A DNA stretch of 64,000 nucleotides from Ficedula albicollis (GCF_000247815.1 NC_021685.1:15632318-15696317); one strand, 5' to 3'; numbered from the stretch's first letter, positions 11,333-24,667 are shown. Numbers and translations: made by a program. Notes: generated from the sequence alone by a model not told the origin.

Positions 11333-14300
11333 AAATATTATTATATTGTTGTTACAGTGACTGTTTGTCAGTCTGTTATATGAGAACACATTCGAAAGAC
11401 TCCATCCACTTAGATGCATTTAGAGGCATCCATTTAGTCATGCAGAAATTGAATACTTACTTTTTTCTTTTTAAAGTCATGGTAGGGTTTGTAGTGCTTA
11501 CACATATGTTAAATTTAGTGAAACAGTCAAGCTGGCCTATGAAGACCTATGTTTCTTGGTAAATTCACTGTTACAAATTATTTTGGGTTCCACTGCTTTC
11601 CCAGAATTCTGTGTATGGAGAAAGATAGACACAAGGAGTTAGTTTTGTCTAACTTAGGAAAAGATTAGGTATGTAGATTGGTAGGATTATGGCTAAACTC
11701 AAATACATATATAGAGAGAAAATATATGTCTATATGTGAATATTTCTTTTCTACTTCTTAGAAACTAGTTTTAAGACTATTTCTTAAATAATAATCTTAT
11801 AATGAAAAAATGTTGTACTAGAACATGGAATTCTATGTCTTTTTCTATTCTTATGTCTCTATTCCTCTTTTAAGAAGTGTTTTCTTCCCCATGTAAAAAA
11901 ATGTCAAGACTTCTCCCTGAACTTAGTTCATCTTACAGCTGTGTGCAAAAAGCTACCTACCTGTCCTTGCTCATGTTCTCAAAACAAGCTCTGTGTTCTG
12001 GTAATGTGGTTGTCAGAAGCTTAACACTTGTGGCCTGAAGGATGCAACAGCAAAGGTCACAAAGCTTAAATCAATGTGATTTTTTTTCATGTAATGGGGA
12101 TTTTTGGACCACTTTCTATCCATGTATTTTATAAGTATTCAAAATATAATGTGTTTAATATGAACTCAAGATTGAAATGTAGACACAAAACGCCACCATG
12201 TCATGAAGAAAACTAATTTTCCCTTAAATTAGTGCATACACAAAAACAATCAAATGTAATGCAACTTTTAACATTATACATAATATCAGTATATATTTTC
12301 CATATAAAGAATTTTACTTAGAAACAGATTTTAAATGACTATCCATATCTTGGAAAGTTTCTTCATTCTTGTCGCTCATTTTGAAAAGAGTGACAAAATG
12401 TTAGAGTCTCCCAAGAAAAACAGACTATCAGTGTATGAATAAATCATGCAGGAACATTTTAATTTAGTCAACATTTTTTCTCATAATTTTACAGCAGAAG
12501 ACTTTTCAATTTTAATAATGTCAGGACTAGTCCTCTGAGCCTTGCAGTATCTATAGCTGTGTAACTGTCTGCTGCAGGCTTCTAAATCAGCACTGAACTG
12601 ATCATAGGAAATACTTCTCTGGATCTTTTTTAATTTGGACATCTGTTATAAAATGTTAGAAATTAATCTTTCTTTTCTTATAACAAAATATTCTCAGTGA
12701 TTTTTCCATAGAAAAATTTCAGGAATTTTTTTTTAGTTTTGTTGTTGGATTAGTTGCAGTTTCTCTCGAGTGTTTTATCCTTGAACCTCTTGCTGTCTCT
12801 GAACATGTTTGTCTCTGGGCTGGGCACAAGAATTCTGTCTTCCCCAAAACCAGAGGCCTAAATCTGTTGACAAGTGAGTATTTCATGGTCAGATACATGA
12901 AACTGGTAGACTGCCATTCAGTCCACCCACCTTCATGATAAGGACATGCTGTGTAGTTCTTTGCACACTTTATTTGGCTTCAAACAAGAAAAATAACATC
13001 TTTAGCACATTTTTACAGAAGCTGTTCTAGAGGAGCAACTTAACAAGCTTATTTTTACCAACTAGTTTATGTTTCAAAACCATAACTATATCCAAATTAT
13101 ACCCTAGAAATTTTACCAGTTGTGCTGATAATGGTGCTCGATGCATTTTTTATCTTTCATGACATTTTCTTATACAACCAATTTAGCTCTGTTTCTGTAG
13201 TAGATTTTTTTATGCTAGATATATCTGCTAAATTATATTTTGTAAGACACCATAATGGGAGACTTATGACTGTCATGGAGTCTTGATGAAAATTTGATTT
13301 TATTTATCACAGATGGAAGCGAGCAGCTTTTAAGATGCAGGTTCTTGCTAATGTATTCTTCATTTATATTATCTTCAAGAAAATTAATTGTATACTTGTA
13401 ACAATGTAAGAGCAATATTAAAGCTCCATGTTCAGATCTTGTATTATTTCCTCACCTTCTTTTTTTTTTTTAACTCTTACAGATTTCTTGCAGGGGGGCA
13501 GGGTGTGCTTAGACTTTTAGTCTTTAAAAGGTCAAGAACCTGAAGAAAATCCTTCTGTAATTTGCAGAGTTTCTCTGAACTTTCTGATCTGAAGTCAAGT
13601 GAAGCAACCTGAAATTATAAGTCTACCCAATTTTACTGTCCTCTAACTGCATTCCTTACATCCTTCCAAATCTTAGGTGTATAACAATACGTGCTAGCCT
13701 GGTTTCCTACACTGTAACTAGAATAATGGCAGTAAACTGAGTTTTGTACAGACAATGGAAATGCAGTTTTTATTGCATTGTTAAAGACATTGTTTCATAT
13801 ATAGATATTTTTAAATATTAGATACTTATGTCTCATAAATTTCTATATCTCTATCTCAGCAGACTGGCTTATCAAAAATATCATTATACCTTTAGGCAGG
13901 TGCCCTTTGGAAATCATTAATTGTTTTTTTCATCCAGAGTGAACCCAGCAGCAGCTTACACAGAGCTATCTACCTCCCACACATTGCCTGTGTATCAGGG
14001 CTATCCCCAGAGCTCAGTGGTTCCCACTTAATAAGTCAGATCTTGCTGATGAGGTGGAAGCTCCCTATTACATGTGCACATCATACTTTCACCTGATGTT
14101 ACTAGAGCTCCTATGACTAGTCAGGAATGGAATATTACTGGTTTTCCAAGAAAACCTGAGCTTTTAAGAGGTAGGAAACTATGCTATAGATAGTAAAGTT
14201 TTTATCTATAACAAATTTAATTATATATCTAGACACGTCATGTAAGTCTTCGTTGAGAATGGGATCTTTGTTTCTGTATTAAGTTCTTGAGAATGCCACT

Positions 14301-15595
14301 TCACAGGACATATAACTGCTAAATGTCAGGTTTTAGTCTTTGTGATAGACTGGGTACTTCCAGTTTAGACTTCATGGTTTAGTTCACCAGGTTTTGTTTT
14401 TGTCTAATAGCAGCTCTACTTAACAAAAAGATATTTCTCTTTGATTTACAACTATTTTGTTTCAAAGGATTTTTCTTTTAGGAATTCCATCTCTACTGTC
14501 TATTTTATACACAGTTTCTGAGCCACTCTACCATATGAGCCATCAGTTCCTGCCTGTAGTTGAAGGTTACAAGTAAAAATGAACAGTGTATGAGAAAGGA
14601 GAAGTGTCAGTGTTCTACCTTTTCAATTCATCAGTATAAATTTCTCTCGTATTGTAAAGCTGTGTTTGGCAGAACAGCAGAGCATATTCACTAAGGAACT
14701 GATTTACTGAAAGTAATCATTTCAGAGGTCTGGTCATCCATGGAGGATTCCTAATGAATGTGTGTGGGAGTTGCATTTTCCTTGTATTTTACAGTAGCTA
14801 ATGTATTTTTGTAAGAGGAATTCCTCAAGAAAGCCATCATTTTGGAGTTTCTAGTTACCAGGAAGAACATAAAATGGTAACAATTCTATGCTTTCCTCTG
14901 TATTCCCTTTGTTTGAGACCTTTAAAAAAGTCATAGCTGCTTTCAAGGCTCCAGAGTCAGCTTTTCTTCCATTTGACCTGGACCTGTAAATGAATCATTT
15001 GCATAATATATATTTTGTCATTCACATATAAGATTGATTTATAAAAACCGTACTGTCTTGCATGGTTGCTGAGTTCTGGTCATTTCTCCTCCACTTCTGC
15101 CTTCACCTTTTATTTCCATAGTACTTGCTGCTGCTTTTTCTTCATCTTCATCTTCCCTTCCTTTCTCGTCCTGGGAATTTCTCCATTAAGTTTGAACTCT
15201 CCTGTTCACCATAAAGAGTCTAGTTCTATGGTTGAACAATCCTTCAACACCAAGAGATCTTTTTAACCTTTCTCCACCTCCTTTTGAAACACCTTTTACA
15301 CTTATTTTCCCCCCAGAATAATTTTAATAATTGTTTTCATATCATCATATCTTCCTTGGTCAAATGACCAGTTGGAAAAAATACATTTACATCACAACAT
15401 TATGTTACCTTGAGGAGCAGAGCAAGGCAGTAAAAGCACCTCTGAAGCCAGAATGTACCTAAGCTAATTGTTGGCTTAGAGGTCCCTATATATTTTAATT
15501 ACTTCTACTATTATCCTACAGTGCTTTAATTTTAAATGAAAGATAATAGCTGCCTTATCTCTAAGGAAACTGGTCTTGATTTTATTAACTTACAG

Positions 15596-15646
15596 GACAG
15601 AAGAATAATTGGCACATATCATTGTCCAGAAATGTATTCAACAAAG
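15596..15646 (+). CDS. GABRB2: Candidate 51-nt alternative cassette exon of GABRB2 (17 residues, PKC-type site)
   Basis: Seen directly: a pyrimidine-rich stretch ending in aacttacag (to 15595), 51 open bases, then donor aaag|gtatct (15647). The exon is in phase 0 at both ends, exactly what is needed to join the exon ending at 3055 to the one starting at 20018. Translation is DRRIIGTYHCPEMYSTK with no stop; the last residues Ser-Thr-Lys form a Ser-X-Lys protein kinase C-type motif. Insertion would fall between DVNK and MDPHE in the cytoplasmic M3-M4 loop. From memory, chicken beta-2 exists in two forms made by alternative splicing of a 51-nt exon with a putative PKC site; length, phase, location and motif agree. 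I cannot recall the chicken residues, so identity is inferred. Chance is the alternative explanation. Confidence 0.68.
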
Positions 15647-15904
15647 GTATCTTTCATTGTTTTCTAATGTTTTTATCCTCAGAGATGTAAAATTCAGGTC
15701 TTGACCAGTTATGGTCATTAAAGATCCCATGGCACTTTTTTATAGCGTGGTCATTTCAACACCAAGCACCTGGCCAAATATCAATTTATGTAACTGTTGT
15801 GCTTACCCAGCATTCCCCACCACCACTCACCCACCCCATAGTTTCAATTGGCTACAACATTCTCCATTTCCTCGACTAAAATAAAGTGTGTTGTTCTGCA
15901 CTGT

Positions 15905-16030
15905 CAGTCACCACATTTCACCTCAGAGGTGATTGTGCCTCACTGGGATGTGAAGTGGTTCTTCTTTCTAATGCTTGTAAAGCGCTTTGGGATCCTTTTG
16001 AATGGGTGGTGCTGTCTACAATAAATGTAA
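15905..16030 (+). mobile_element. Possible ancient LINE (L2/L3/CR1-like) 3' tail
   Basis: Contains tgtaaagcgctttgggatcc (15976-15995) followed by a variant ending in ataaatg (16021-16027). This block resembles the conserved tail of old CR1/L2-group LINEs found across amniotes, in which 'aaagcgctttgggatcc' precedes a 'ctatataaatgc'-like end. The match is from memory and the left boundary is unclear. Confidence 0.4.
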
Positions 16031-16089
16031 TTAGTTCACTGTCATTCTATCTCAGGAATCACTGTGTTACAAAAATATGTTTCAGTTAG

Positions 16090-17066
16090 AGTTGGGCGAA
16101 TCTACATAGTGGAAAAAGCATTCCCAGCTCTCTCTAATCTGACAGGGAAACTTTTGACAAAGGCTGAAGAGTTACTTCCCTTCCCTTCCCTTCCCTTCCC
16201 TTCCCNNNNNNNNNNNNNNNNNNNNNNNNNNNNNNNNNNNNNNNNNNNNNNNNNNNNNNNNNNNNNNNNNNNNNNNNNNNNNNNNNNNNNNNNNNNNNNN
16301 NNNNNNNNNNNNNNNNNNNNNNNNNNNNNNNNNNNNNNNNNNNNNNNNNNNNNNNNNNNNNNNNNNNNNNNNNNNNNNNNNNNNNNNNNNNNNNNNNNNN
16401 NNNNNNNNNNNNNNNNNNNNNNNNNNNNNNNNNNNNNNNNNNNNNNNNNNNNNNNNNNNNNNNNNNNNNNNNNNNNNNNNNNNNNNNNNNNNNNNNNNNN
16501 NNNNNNNNNNNNNNNNNNNNNNNNNNNNNNNNNNNNNNNNNNNNNNNNNNNNNNNNNNNNNNNNNNNNNNNNNNNNNNNNNNNNNNNNNNNNNNNNNNNN
16601 NNNNNNNNNNNNNNNNNNNNNNNNNNNNNNNNNNNNNNNNNNNNNNNNNNNNNNNNNNNNNNNNNNNNNNNNNNNNNNNNNNNNNNNNNNNNNNNNNNNN
16701 NNNNNNNNNNNNNNNNNNNNNNNNNNNNNNNNNNNNNNNNNNNNNNNNNNNNNNNNNNNNNNNNNNNNNNNNNNNNNNNNNNNNNNNNNNNNNNNNNNNN
16801 NNNNNNNNNNNNNNNNNNNNNNNNNNNNNNNNNNNNNNNNNNNNNNNNNNNNNNNNNNNNNNNNNNNNNNNNNNNNNNNNNNNNNNNNNNNNNNNNNNNN
16901 NNNNNNNNNNNNNNNNNNNNNNNNNNNNNNNNNNNNNNNNNNNNNNNNNNAGTTGGGCGAATCTACATAGTGGAAAAAGCATTCCCAGCTCTCTCTAATC
17001 TGACAGGGAAACTTTTGACAAAGGCTGAAGAGTTACTTCCCTTCCCTTCCCTTCCCTTCCCTTCCC
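16090..17066. other. Assembly gap with identical 116-bp flanks (probable false duplication)
   Basis: The 116 bases at 16090-16205, from agttgggcgaatctac through the first TTCCC units, recur without a difference at 16951-17066, directly after the run of N. The right copy then continues through more TTCCC units into unique sequence. This is what two contig ends look like when they overlap but were not merged. The N run (16206-16950) may therefore represent little or no real sequence. Confidence 0.85.
16206..16950. other. Run of N (745 unsequenced bases)
   Basis: Only N is given. Reading frames drawn across it on either strand have no meaning. Confidence 0.99.
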
Positions 17067-17095
17067 TTCCCTTCCCTTCCCTTCCCTTCCCCCCC
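17036..17095. repeat. TTCCC pentanucleotide microsatellite
   Basis: About eleven tandem ttccc units ending in a short C run. The same array, cut short by the gap, starts at about 16178 in the left flank. Polypyrimidine arrays of this type often break short-read assemblies, which explains the gap. Confidence 0.92.
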
Positions 17096-18974
17096 TTGGG
17101 AAATTCTAAATATCATGAAAAAATGCATTTATTCCAATGGTCAATTCGTTATTTCTGATCCAAGAGGGTCAGATTAGTGCTCAAGAAACAACTGAGCTTT
17201 GTGGTGTTTACCTGGGTATTGTAACACTTGAAGGTTCGCCCATCACTAATATTTACTGTATTTTGCATTATTCCTTCTGAAAAAGTCTTGAATATTGAAA
17301 AATGCTGTGCTTCAACTCTGATATGAGTGTGATATGTACAGAGGATGACATTTTTCCATAGAAGATAGTTTAGAATATTGCTTAATGTTTTCTCTGCCCA
17401 GCATCACTAATCTTACTAACTGCTTCCAAGATTATCAGACATCTGCAGCATTTTGCTGCATTAAGAAAAAAAGTTGACTGGAGTGATATCATGTCACTGA
17501 AACATGCCTGTGATTAATCGAGCAGACTAATATAGCCTGTGTTGCATGTGTGTTGCATAGAATGTATGCAAATACGTAAAGAGAACTCAAATTTCTAATA
17601 TCGTTGCAGATCAAAAGGATAAAATATTTATAAAATATATTAAAAAAGTAAATTCATCCTAAGAAGATTTAAGATGTGAAAAAATTGTTGGCACTAAAAT
17701 CTTTCCAAAAATAGTATCCTAGAATGCACAAAATTGAGCTGAAAAACAACCCAGCCTCTGGGCTAAGGGGTAAACCCATTACATTATTGGATGTTATATC
17801 AAACTTCCCCTGATGTCACTGGAACTAAAACTTATTTTCTTGAGGTTATATAAAAATATAGAAAATGTAATTTCCAAATGACTTTGCACCCCTCATTTAA
17901 GAAACTTACCTCTTGTGATTTTAGGGATCAGTGAATGCCAAATGCCTGTAATTAATTGTTTTAAGACCCTGAAGTCTTAGGATTGGTCTGAGATCTAATA
18001 ACAAAAAATGAGTCCCCTTTTGTTTTACCCCAGAAATCACAAAAGAATTTTCCAAGTAAATACACTCATTAGAAAATAGTGCTTGAAATCCATTTTGAGA
18101 AGTTTCATAGATCTGTTTGAAAGCTTTTGCAGATACATGCTTTTGTTGGAATTACAGTAGCAGAATACTACTTTTACCTTAGTTTTGTTCAATGCAGGTG
18201 AGAACTGATTTGATGGCCTTCCTGGATAGAAGCAGCTTCCCTCACTAAGCTCAATGTCATGCTACAGAGTTCTTAAAGGAATTTTTGAGTTCCAGCTCAA
18301 CTTTCCCATTTTGCTAGTGCTTTTCAAGTAAAGATTGATTCCCCTAACATATTTGGAATTTCAAAAATTTAATGTGGCTTTGATGAAAAGCAAACAAAAC
18401 TGAAAGATTTTGTCTGTTTCACATTGAGTCATGACATTTGATTTATAACTAAAATGTAATGAAATTAGAGGGGTGCAAACTCACACAGATTCAGGAGGAA
18501 AAGTGAGAGAGAGGGAAATCTGTCATCTCAGCAGCACTAGTTTTTGTGCATCACTTCAACATATGTAATCACTCAAATGACAGTGTTTCAGTAGGTCCAA
18601 AGTACCTTTGTGAGTGTCTGATTTCTCAGTCATAACACTGTGCAGGGAGAGCTACTAAAAAGAAACTAATTTAAACCAAGTTCTCTCATCTTGCCATGGT
18701 AAATATTACATAGGGGTTTAATAATGGCAAATTCAGTCTGCACTGGGCAGTGCAGGGAGGCTCCTGCAGCTGCAGCTAGTTTCTAAATAGTAAGGAATAT
18801 ACTAATACCCTGTTGTTGTTTAGAAATCCATAAAAATCAGTTTTTGTGCTTTGAGTAATAATCAAAGAATATATTCTGCACATGATAATTAATAATGTGG
18901 CTGAGTTATTTTTAAAAGAGCTCTGGGACAGTTATTCCTCTTACTTGGCCTGGAGTGTATCTGCACTACCATCA

Positions 18975-19050
18975 CTAATTCAGTGTAATTAATTAGCTTC
19001 TCATTAGCTATTATTGTTTTTAAGTACTTTTAGTTAATTGTAATCTGTTA
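18975..19050. promoter_or_regulatory. Candidate conserved non-coding element (TAATTA-rich)
   Basis: Within the intron, agtgtaattaattagcttc (18981-19000) is followed by tcattagctattattg and tagttaattgtaatc, giving several homeodomain-type TAAT/ATTA cores in about 70 bp. Spacing and composition look like a developmental enhancer core, but conservation cannot be judged here. Confidence 0.25.
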
Positions 19051-19993
19051 TCACACAATTCAAAATACATGCTTAGAGGGAAGGCTGAAAAGAATTAGAA
19101 CTTCCTAAATAACTTTTATTTGTTTTCTATAAATGGATTCTTTTTAAAATCTCCTACCACACTCCAGATCTTCTTCAGATTGCCTAAGAGTGGAATTTAG
19201 TTCCTTGTCTTTGAAATCCTCTTGACTGTCTAAGGGGTTTCTCTACAATATTGCTTTAATATTTTTTTTCACTGAATTGCCTTTAAAGAATGCAGAGTAG
19301 CTAAATATACCCATTGAAACAACTGTTCAATGTACATTTGATGTGATTACATTCTGCTTATCTTTTTCCTTGCTTGAAATTGCAGATATCTGCTATTAGA
19401 GCAGCATGCTATTGCAGCATGCATTGTATTTATTAAATTTATTATTTCTGGGGCATGGAGTTTCCACATAGCTATAGTTAGACTATGCCATTGCCTTTCC
19501 CCAAGTAACCAGCACTCCTATTTGGAATATGGGGACCTAAAATGTGCATTTTCTTGTGCAGTGCTGCGTCATAGAAACAGAGAGACCTCGCAATTAATGG
19601 AAGTTTATGTCAGAACCAAAACTTTCATTTGAAAGAAGAAAAACCAAAACAAAGCAGATCCTTTTTCATTCAGTTTCCTTCCAAAACCCCCCAAAAAGCT
19701 CAATATTTGCCCCAGATATCCTACTCTGTGGCAGAATCCCACGTTCAGGAGCTGAGCATGTTCTCTGTTTCCAGGTATTGTTTGTGCTTGCTGAACATCA
19801 GGTTTAGGGAAATTTTTTGCATTATACTGTATTGGCCCTATTTCTCCTTGAGGTCACAAATAAATGATAATAAATATAATCACAGCTATGCTTAGAGTCT
19901 TTTAGGCTGACATCCAGTAAATTAGTAATATTAGATACGGCCCTAGCATGGCTTCAGTTTGCAGCTGACTGGGCTCCCTTTCTCTCCCGCTAA

Positions 19994-20365
<372 letters not shown>

Positions 20366-21040
20366 GAAACAAAGCCACGCGGGAAGCAAGAACTGGATTT
20401 CTCTTCAAATCGGTTGTACAGCCAAAAGTGGGACTTGGAAAAATTCTATTCAGGACAAAAAGTTATTTTAAAACACCTTAGTTGCTGGCCCACTCTATGG
20501 TCTGTTTTTATAATGTTTTGGTTGTATCTGCTAAACCATATATATTTTAAGTTGCGGTATGGACATATCCCCTTATCAAAATATAAGTGCATTTTGAGTG
20601 TAAAGGCAAATAGGGTTTTGAAAATCACTTCTGTCTCATTGTCCTTCACTCTTTTTTCTTTGTTTTCTTTTTTTTTTTTTTTTCTTTTTTGTAATGGCCA
20701 TTTCAGTTTAGTGGTAAAAATTATAGAGCAGCATTTGAGAAACAAGTTTTAATTTCAACAGCAGTACATGCCATTCTAGGGAAAGTGCATATCCAAGGCA
20801 TGCATATACACTTAAGAGTATACTGCTTATGAAACACATACACTTTACTTTTGAAATGTGTAAACTTGAAAACAAGTAGTGCCTATCATCTTTCCAAGAT
20901 GATGATGGTCAGAGGTTTCCCAACCATATTCAGGTATTTTCTTTTATTTATGGAAAGAACTGAACCTTTGACTGATAATATTGGGGTTGGGTGTTTGCAC
21001 AGAAGCTGAAACAAGAAGCACTAGTATGTTTGTATTTTAG

Positions 21041-21072
21041 AGTCACAGTGACTCACAGTCACAGTGACTGTG
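21041..21072. repeat. Short direct repeat with near-palindromic units
   Basis: agtcacagtgact occurs at 21041-21053 and again at 21057-21069, and the unit is close to its own reverse complement, so a small hairpin could form in the proposed 3'UTR. Confidence 0.7.
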
Positions 21073-21316
21073 TTTGGGATGAATAGAGGAATGTATGGAC
21101 AGTATAAAAATGCATCAGCACTGAATGGGTAGATGCTGCTGGCTTGTGTTGAGGAAAAGAAATCTGTCCAAAGTGCCAAAATTGATTGCCCAAATAGTAA
21201 TTCTATAGGTGGCTGAAGGAAACCAGTGGTGCCCTGTCTCTCTCTAGGGCAGGGAGAGTGGGAGAGCAATTAAAAAGTGCAGGGGCAAGGAGACTGGAGG
21301 CTACGTATACATAAAA

Positions 21317-21357
21317 GTGTGTTTGTGTGTGTATATATATATATATGTATATACATG
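21317..21357. repeat. TG/TA microsatellite
   Basis: Alternating purine-pyrimidine tract: gtgtgtttgtgtgtgtata followed by TA units and gtatatacatg, in the proposed GABRB2 3'UTR. Confidence 0.9.
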
Positions 21358-23505
21358 GTGCAGATGAATGTTGTCAGTTGTATACAGCTTAGTTCTGAAA
21401 GAGTCATGTGGAGTTGTGTGATTTCTTCCAAGTTTTCATCTTTCCAGCATTATGCTTCCTGCTGTTGGTTAAAGGTTCTGTACCTTTCAGCAGCTGAGAT
21501 CTGAGCATACGTATTTCTGTACAAGAGGTACTAACAGGGTGTTTGTTTTCTCAGTCTGGGTTAGGCAATAATGTTTCACTTTTTGTTTTCCTTAATGCAC
21601 TGTTCTAAAGGAAAGAAATTCGTAGCAATCACTTTAAGAGTTTAAGTAGACTAGAATGTTTCCTGCTTTAAGGTAGTTTCCATTGAAAAAAATAGAAAAT
21701 TCGTTTTTCTTTGGGAAACTTTATGAATTAAAAGGTTGAGTTTTTTCATTCCATTGAGCTTTATTTTTACAGGCAAAATAGAATAGAAAAAAATAATTTA
21801 GACAAAAAAATATTGTCACTTATTCCACTGTGGAACTCCTTTTGTAATGAAAACAGCAGTCACAAGAACTGTATAAAAAGTAAAATTTCTTGATGGCTTT
21901 TGCTAGATTAGATCCCCAAGATTGTTTGACACAATGTTCCAAGAAGAAAAAGCCACATCTGTTGCATCCATACTACCTCTCATCTGTGTAGAAATTTTTG
22001 AAAGAAACTAGAGAGTATAAACTTTTTTCAGGGTACTAAAAAAATATCTTTAGAATATGTTTCATAAAATATTTTTTTAATTTTTTTGTTCTTACTTTAA
22101 AAGAGTAATTTTCTTACAAATTTCTGTGGTTTTATTTTTGGTTCCCCCCATCCCCCCCCCCATCTGACAGTGAATGATATGAATAGGAGGAGAATAGTTC
22201 TGGGAACTAATAGACAAATATTCTGATTTTTTTTTTGAGCATTTCATATGCTTATTTCTGGTTCAACTAAGAGAGGGTAGTTTTGGAGCCTGGGATGGGG
22301 TTTGCAATATACCCTACCTGCCAGCAAGTTTGGTACATTCACAAACTGCCTCCAGGCTCAGACTCTGCAATATGGAGAGACAGGTTTTCTTTATGTGATT
22401 ACCTTTCTAAGTCAAAATTTTGCTCTTTGGTTCACATACTTAATTTGTGACTGCTTTTCATGCATAATGCAATAACCTTTGTAGATGCACTTGGGATTTC
22501 AGCTGATAGGTATGAGTCATGTTGGATTTTTTTTTCCCCAATTTTAAGAAATGGAGCATATCAAAATTTAGTATTTCTCTTCAAAGTCTGTCCTTTAAAA
22601 ATTATATTAATTACCTTAAATGAAAACAGTCTTATAGTATTCTTCTGTACAAGTTTTTCTTTCATTGCAGAAATTGCTGACAGCTCCTTTTATTGTTTCA
22701 CAGAAGCAGAGTGTGACTGCAGGGAGCTCACAGCCTGTCTGTGGTTGATACACATCAAATATAAAACCTTACAGGGAATATGTTGACTCTCTGCATTGGT
22801 AACTGCTTCAGCTACAAAATCCACAGAGATCGAATCCTGGAACTGCACATTCACTTTTCTGAAGCTACAGTACAAGCCATAATACTCTCTGATATTGCTA
22901 TTCAGAGAGTGAAAGAAAATGTTTGGTTTCTGCTCAGGTGTCACTAGGAAAGATAAATTATCTGTGGGGAAGGAGCACTTTTGCTTTTACTATTTTCTTC
23001 TGGCTATTAATGTGATGTATAAAATTAGTCAAAGAGAAAGATTCTACCATTTTGTACTAAGGCTTAACACTGTGATACAAAAAGATGGGGGTGAGAAAAG
23101 CTGGTGAGGCACTATCAAGGACAAAGCATAACTTGAGCCCAAGGTAAGCACTTACTCCTGAGATACTTGAGTGAAAGTGGGAAATGATGCCAACATACAT
23201 GAGAAATGGGGTTTGCTATGTGTGCTACCCTCCAGGTAAACTAGAATAAATTTGCTTTTACTTTAGAATTGACCGAAAATGAATATTCTTGATCTTTTTA
23301 ATCATGTTAAGTGTTGTTGGTTTCAATAAACAAAATAGCAAAGTTAATAATTTAGATAAAACTTGTAATATAATTATAGTTGCACATTTTATTGTTCTAT
23401 TAGACGTAATAGCCAGCAATTAAGGTGTTTTTCATCTTTGTGAAATTCATGGGGGAATTATGACTATAACATGGCACAGTTTTAATGAAATCTTTGAGAT
23501 CAATC

Positions 23506-23513
23506 TGTAAATA
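23506..23513 (+). promoter_or_regulatory. Pumilio-type motif 1 (TGTAAATA)
   Basis: TGTAAATA is a Pumilio recognition sequence in 3'UTRs. Exact copies also lie at 24560-24567, 24668-24675 and 26047-26054. Binding is inferred. Confidence 0.45.
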
Positions 23514-24002
23514 TATACTGTACATGACTGCTAGTAAGTATGATACACATTTTCAGAACTGAAAAATCATGCAACATATTTCTGTGTTTGCATAAGGAAT
23601 GTTATGTTTCTATCCTATCGCAGTTCAATGACTGGGAAGAAAGACTCAAGCAATGACATTGTGACAATTTCTTTTCTCATTCCCAGGGGAGGAAAACAGA
23701 GTCCTAGATAACAGCATGTGACTGAGTTCTTCAGAGTTCTTACATTCTAATAAAAAAAAAGACATAAAATCTGTAAGGTACAAAAGCACAATGCATGGAG
23801 AAAATGAGTGGTGGTTGTACACCTGGGGAAAATTTCCTATTTATTCCAGAAAAACATGCATTAAAATTAAACCTCAATTAATTTTCACTATAATTATTAG
23901 ACTGTGTTCCAATCCTATAACACAGTGCTAAACATGACTGAAGAGATGTGAAATATTTTCCAGCTGTATGTGCATATGGACGTACTCCCCAATGTCTGTA
24001 TG

Positions 24003-24060
24003 GACATATGTGTGTATATATACACGTGCCGAGTACATACATATATATATGCACACACAT
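24003..24060. repeat. Palindromic TG/TA/CA microsatellite
   Basis: catatgtgtgtatatatacacg followed by catacatatatatatgcacacacat; both halves fold back on themselves (gtgtatatatacac is a perfect palindrome). Confidence 0.85.
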
Positions 24061-24133
24061 TCACATGGTGTGTTAAAGGAATAAGCTAATAATAGTTTTG
24101 TTTCTACCATCAACCAGTGTATCAATATATTTT

Positions 24134-24178
24134 TGAGAAAAAAAAAAAAAAGATTAATGTACTTAGAAAAAAAAAAAA
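24134..24178. repeat. Paired poly(A) runs
   Basis: Two A-runs of about 12-14 bases separated by gattaatgtacttag. Low complexity in the proposed 3'UTR. Confidence 0.8.
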
Positions 24179-24559
24179 CCAAACAACTTACTCTACAGGG
24201 TAACTGGGCATTTCTATATCAGCAGAGCAATGCTTATGATTCGTATGGAGTACTGCACCGTTTGACATGATGCTAGTACTGTACCTCCTTGCATCTGGAA
24301 TTAGACTAGTCCTCACATTGCTTGCCTATTTCTTCTCTCTCTTTTTATAACAGCATTGTCCACTAGTAAGTTTTCAAAACCAACGAATTCCTTAGGGAAC
24401 CAAGAAGAAAAAAAAAAAAGACAAAAATAGTAACTATTTCTAGAAAATAATCTAGGGTGGGATGGCCAGGGTACAATACTATATCAGTAGTGATCAAAAC
24501 ATTTTGCTATGTGTATATAGAACATACAATGTGAGCAACCATAACTTAAGCTGAACGTG

Positions 24560-24567
24560 TGTAAATA
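24560..24567 (+). promoter_or_regulatory. Pumilio-type motif 2 (TGTAAATA)
   Basis: Exact TGTAAATA in the proposed 3'UTR, 108 bases before the third copy. Confidence 0.45.
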
Positions 24568-24667
24568 TTATCAGATTTCTTAAACATTTTTAACTTCTAA
24601 TTTGTACTTTATGGTAAGGCAAAAAGCTAATTCTACTTATGGTTTAGGTTAATGTGTCCTAAAATTA

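Noticed and set aside
16064..17158. 364- and 282-residue frames across the gap
   Set aside because: Mostly unknown bases; the known ends are duplicated TTCCC-flank sequence.
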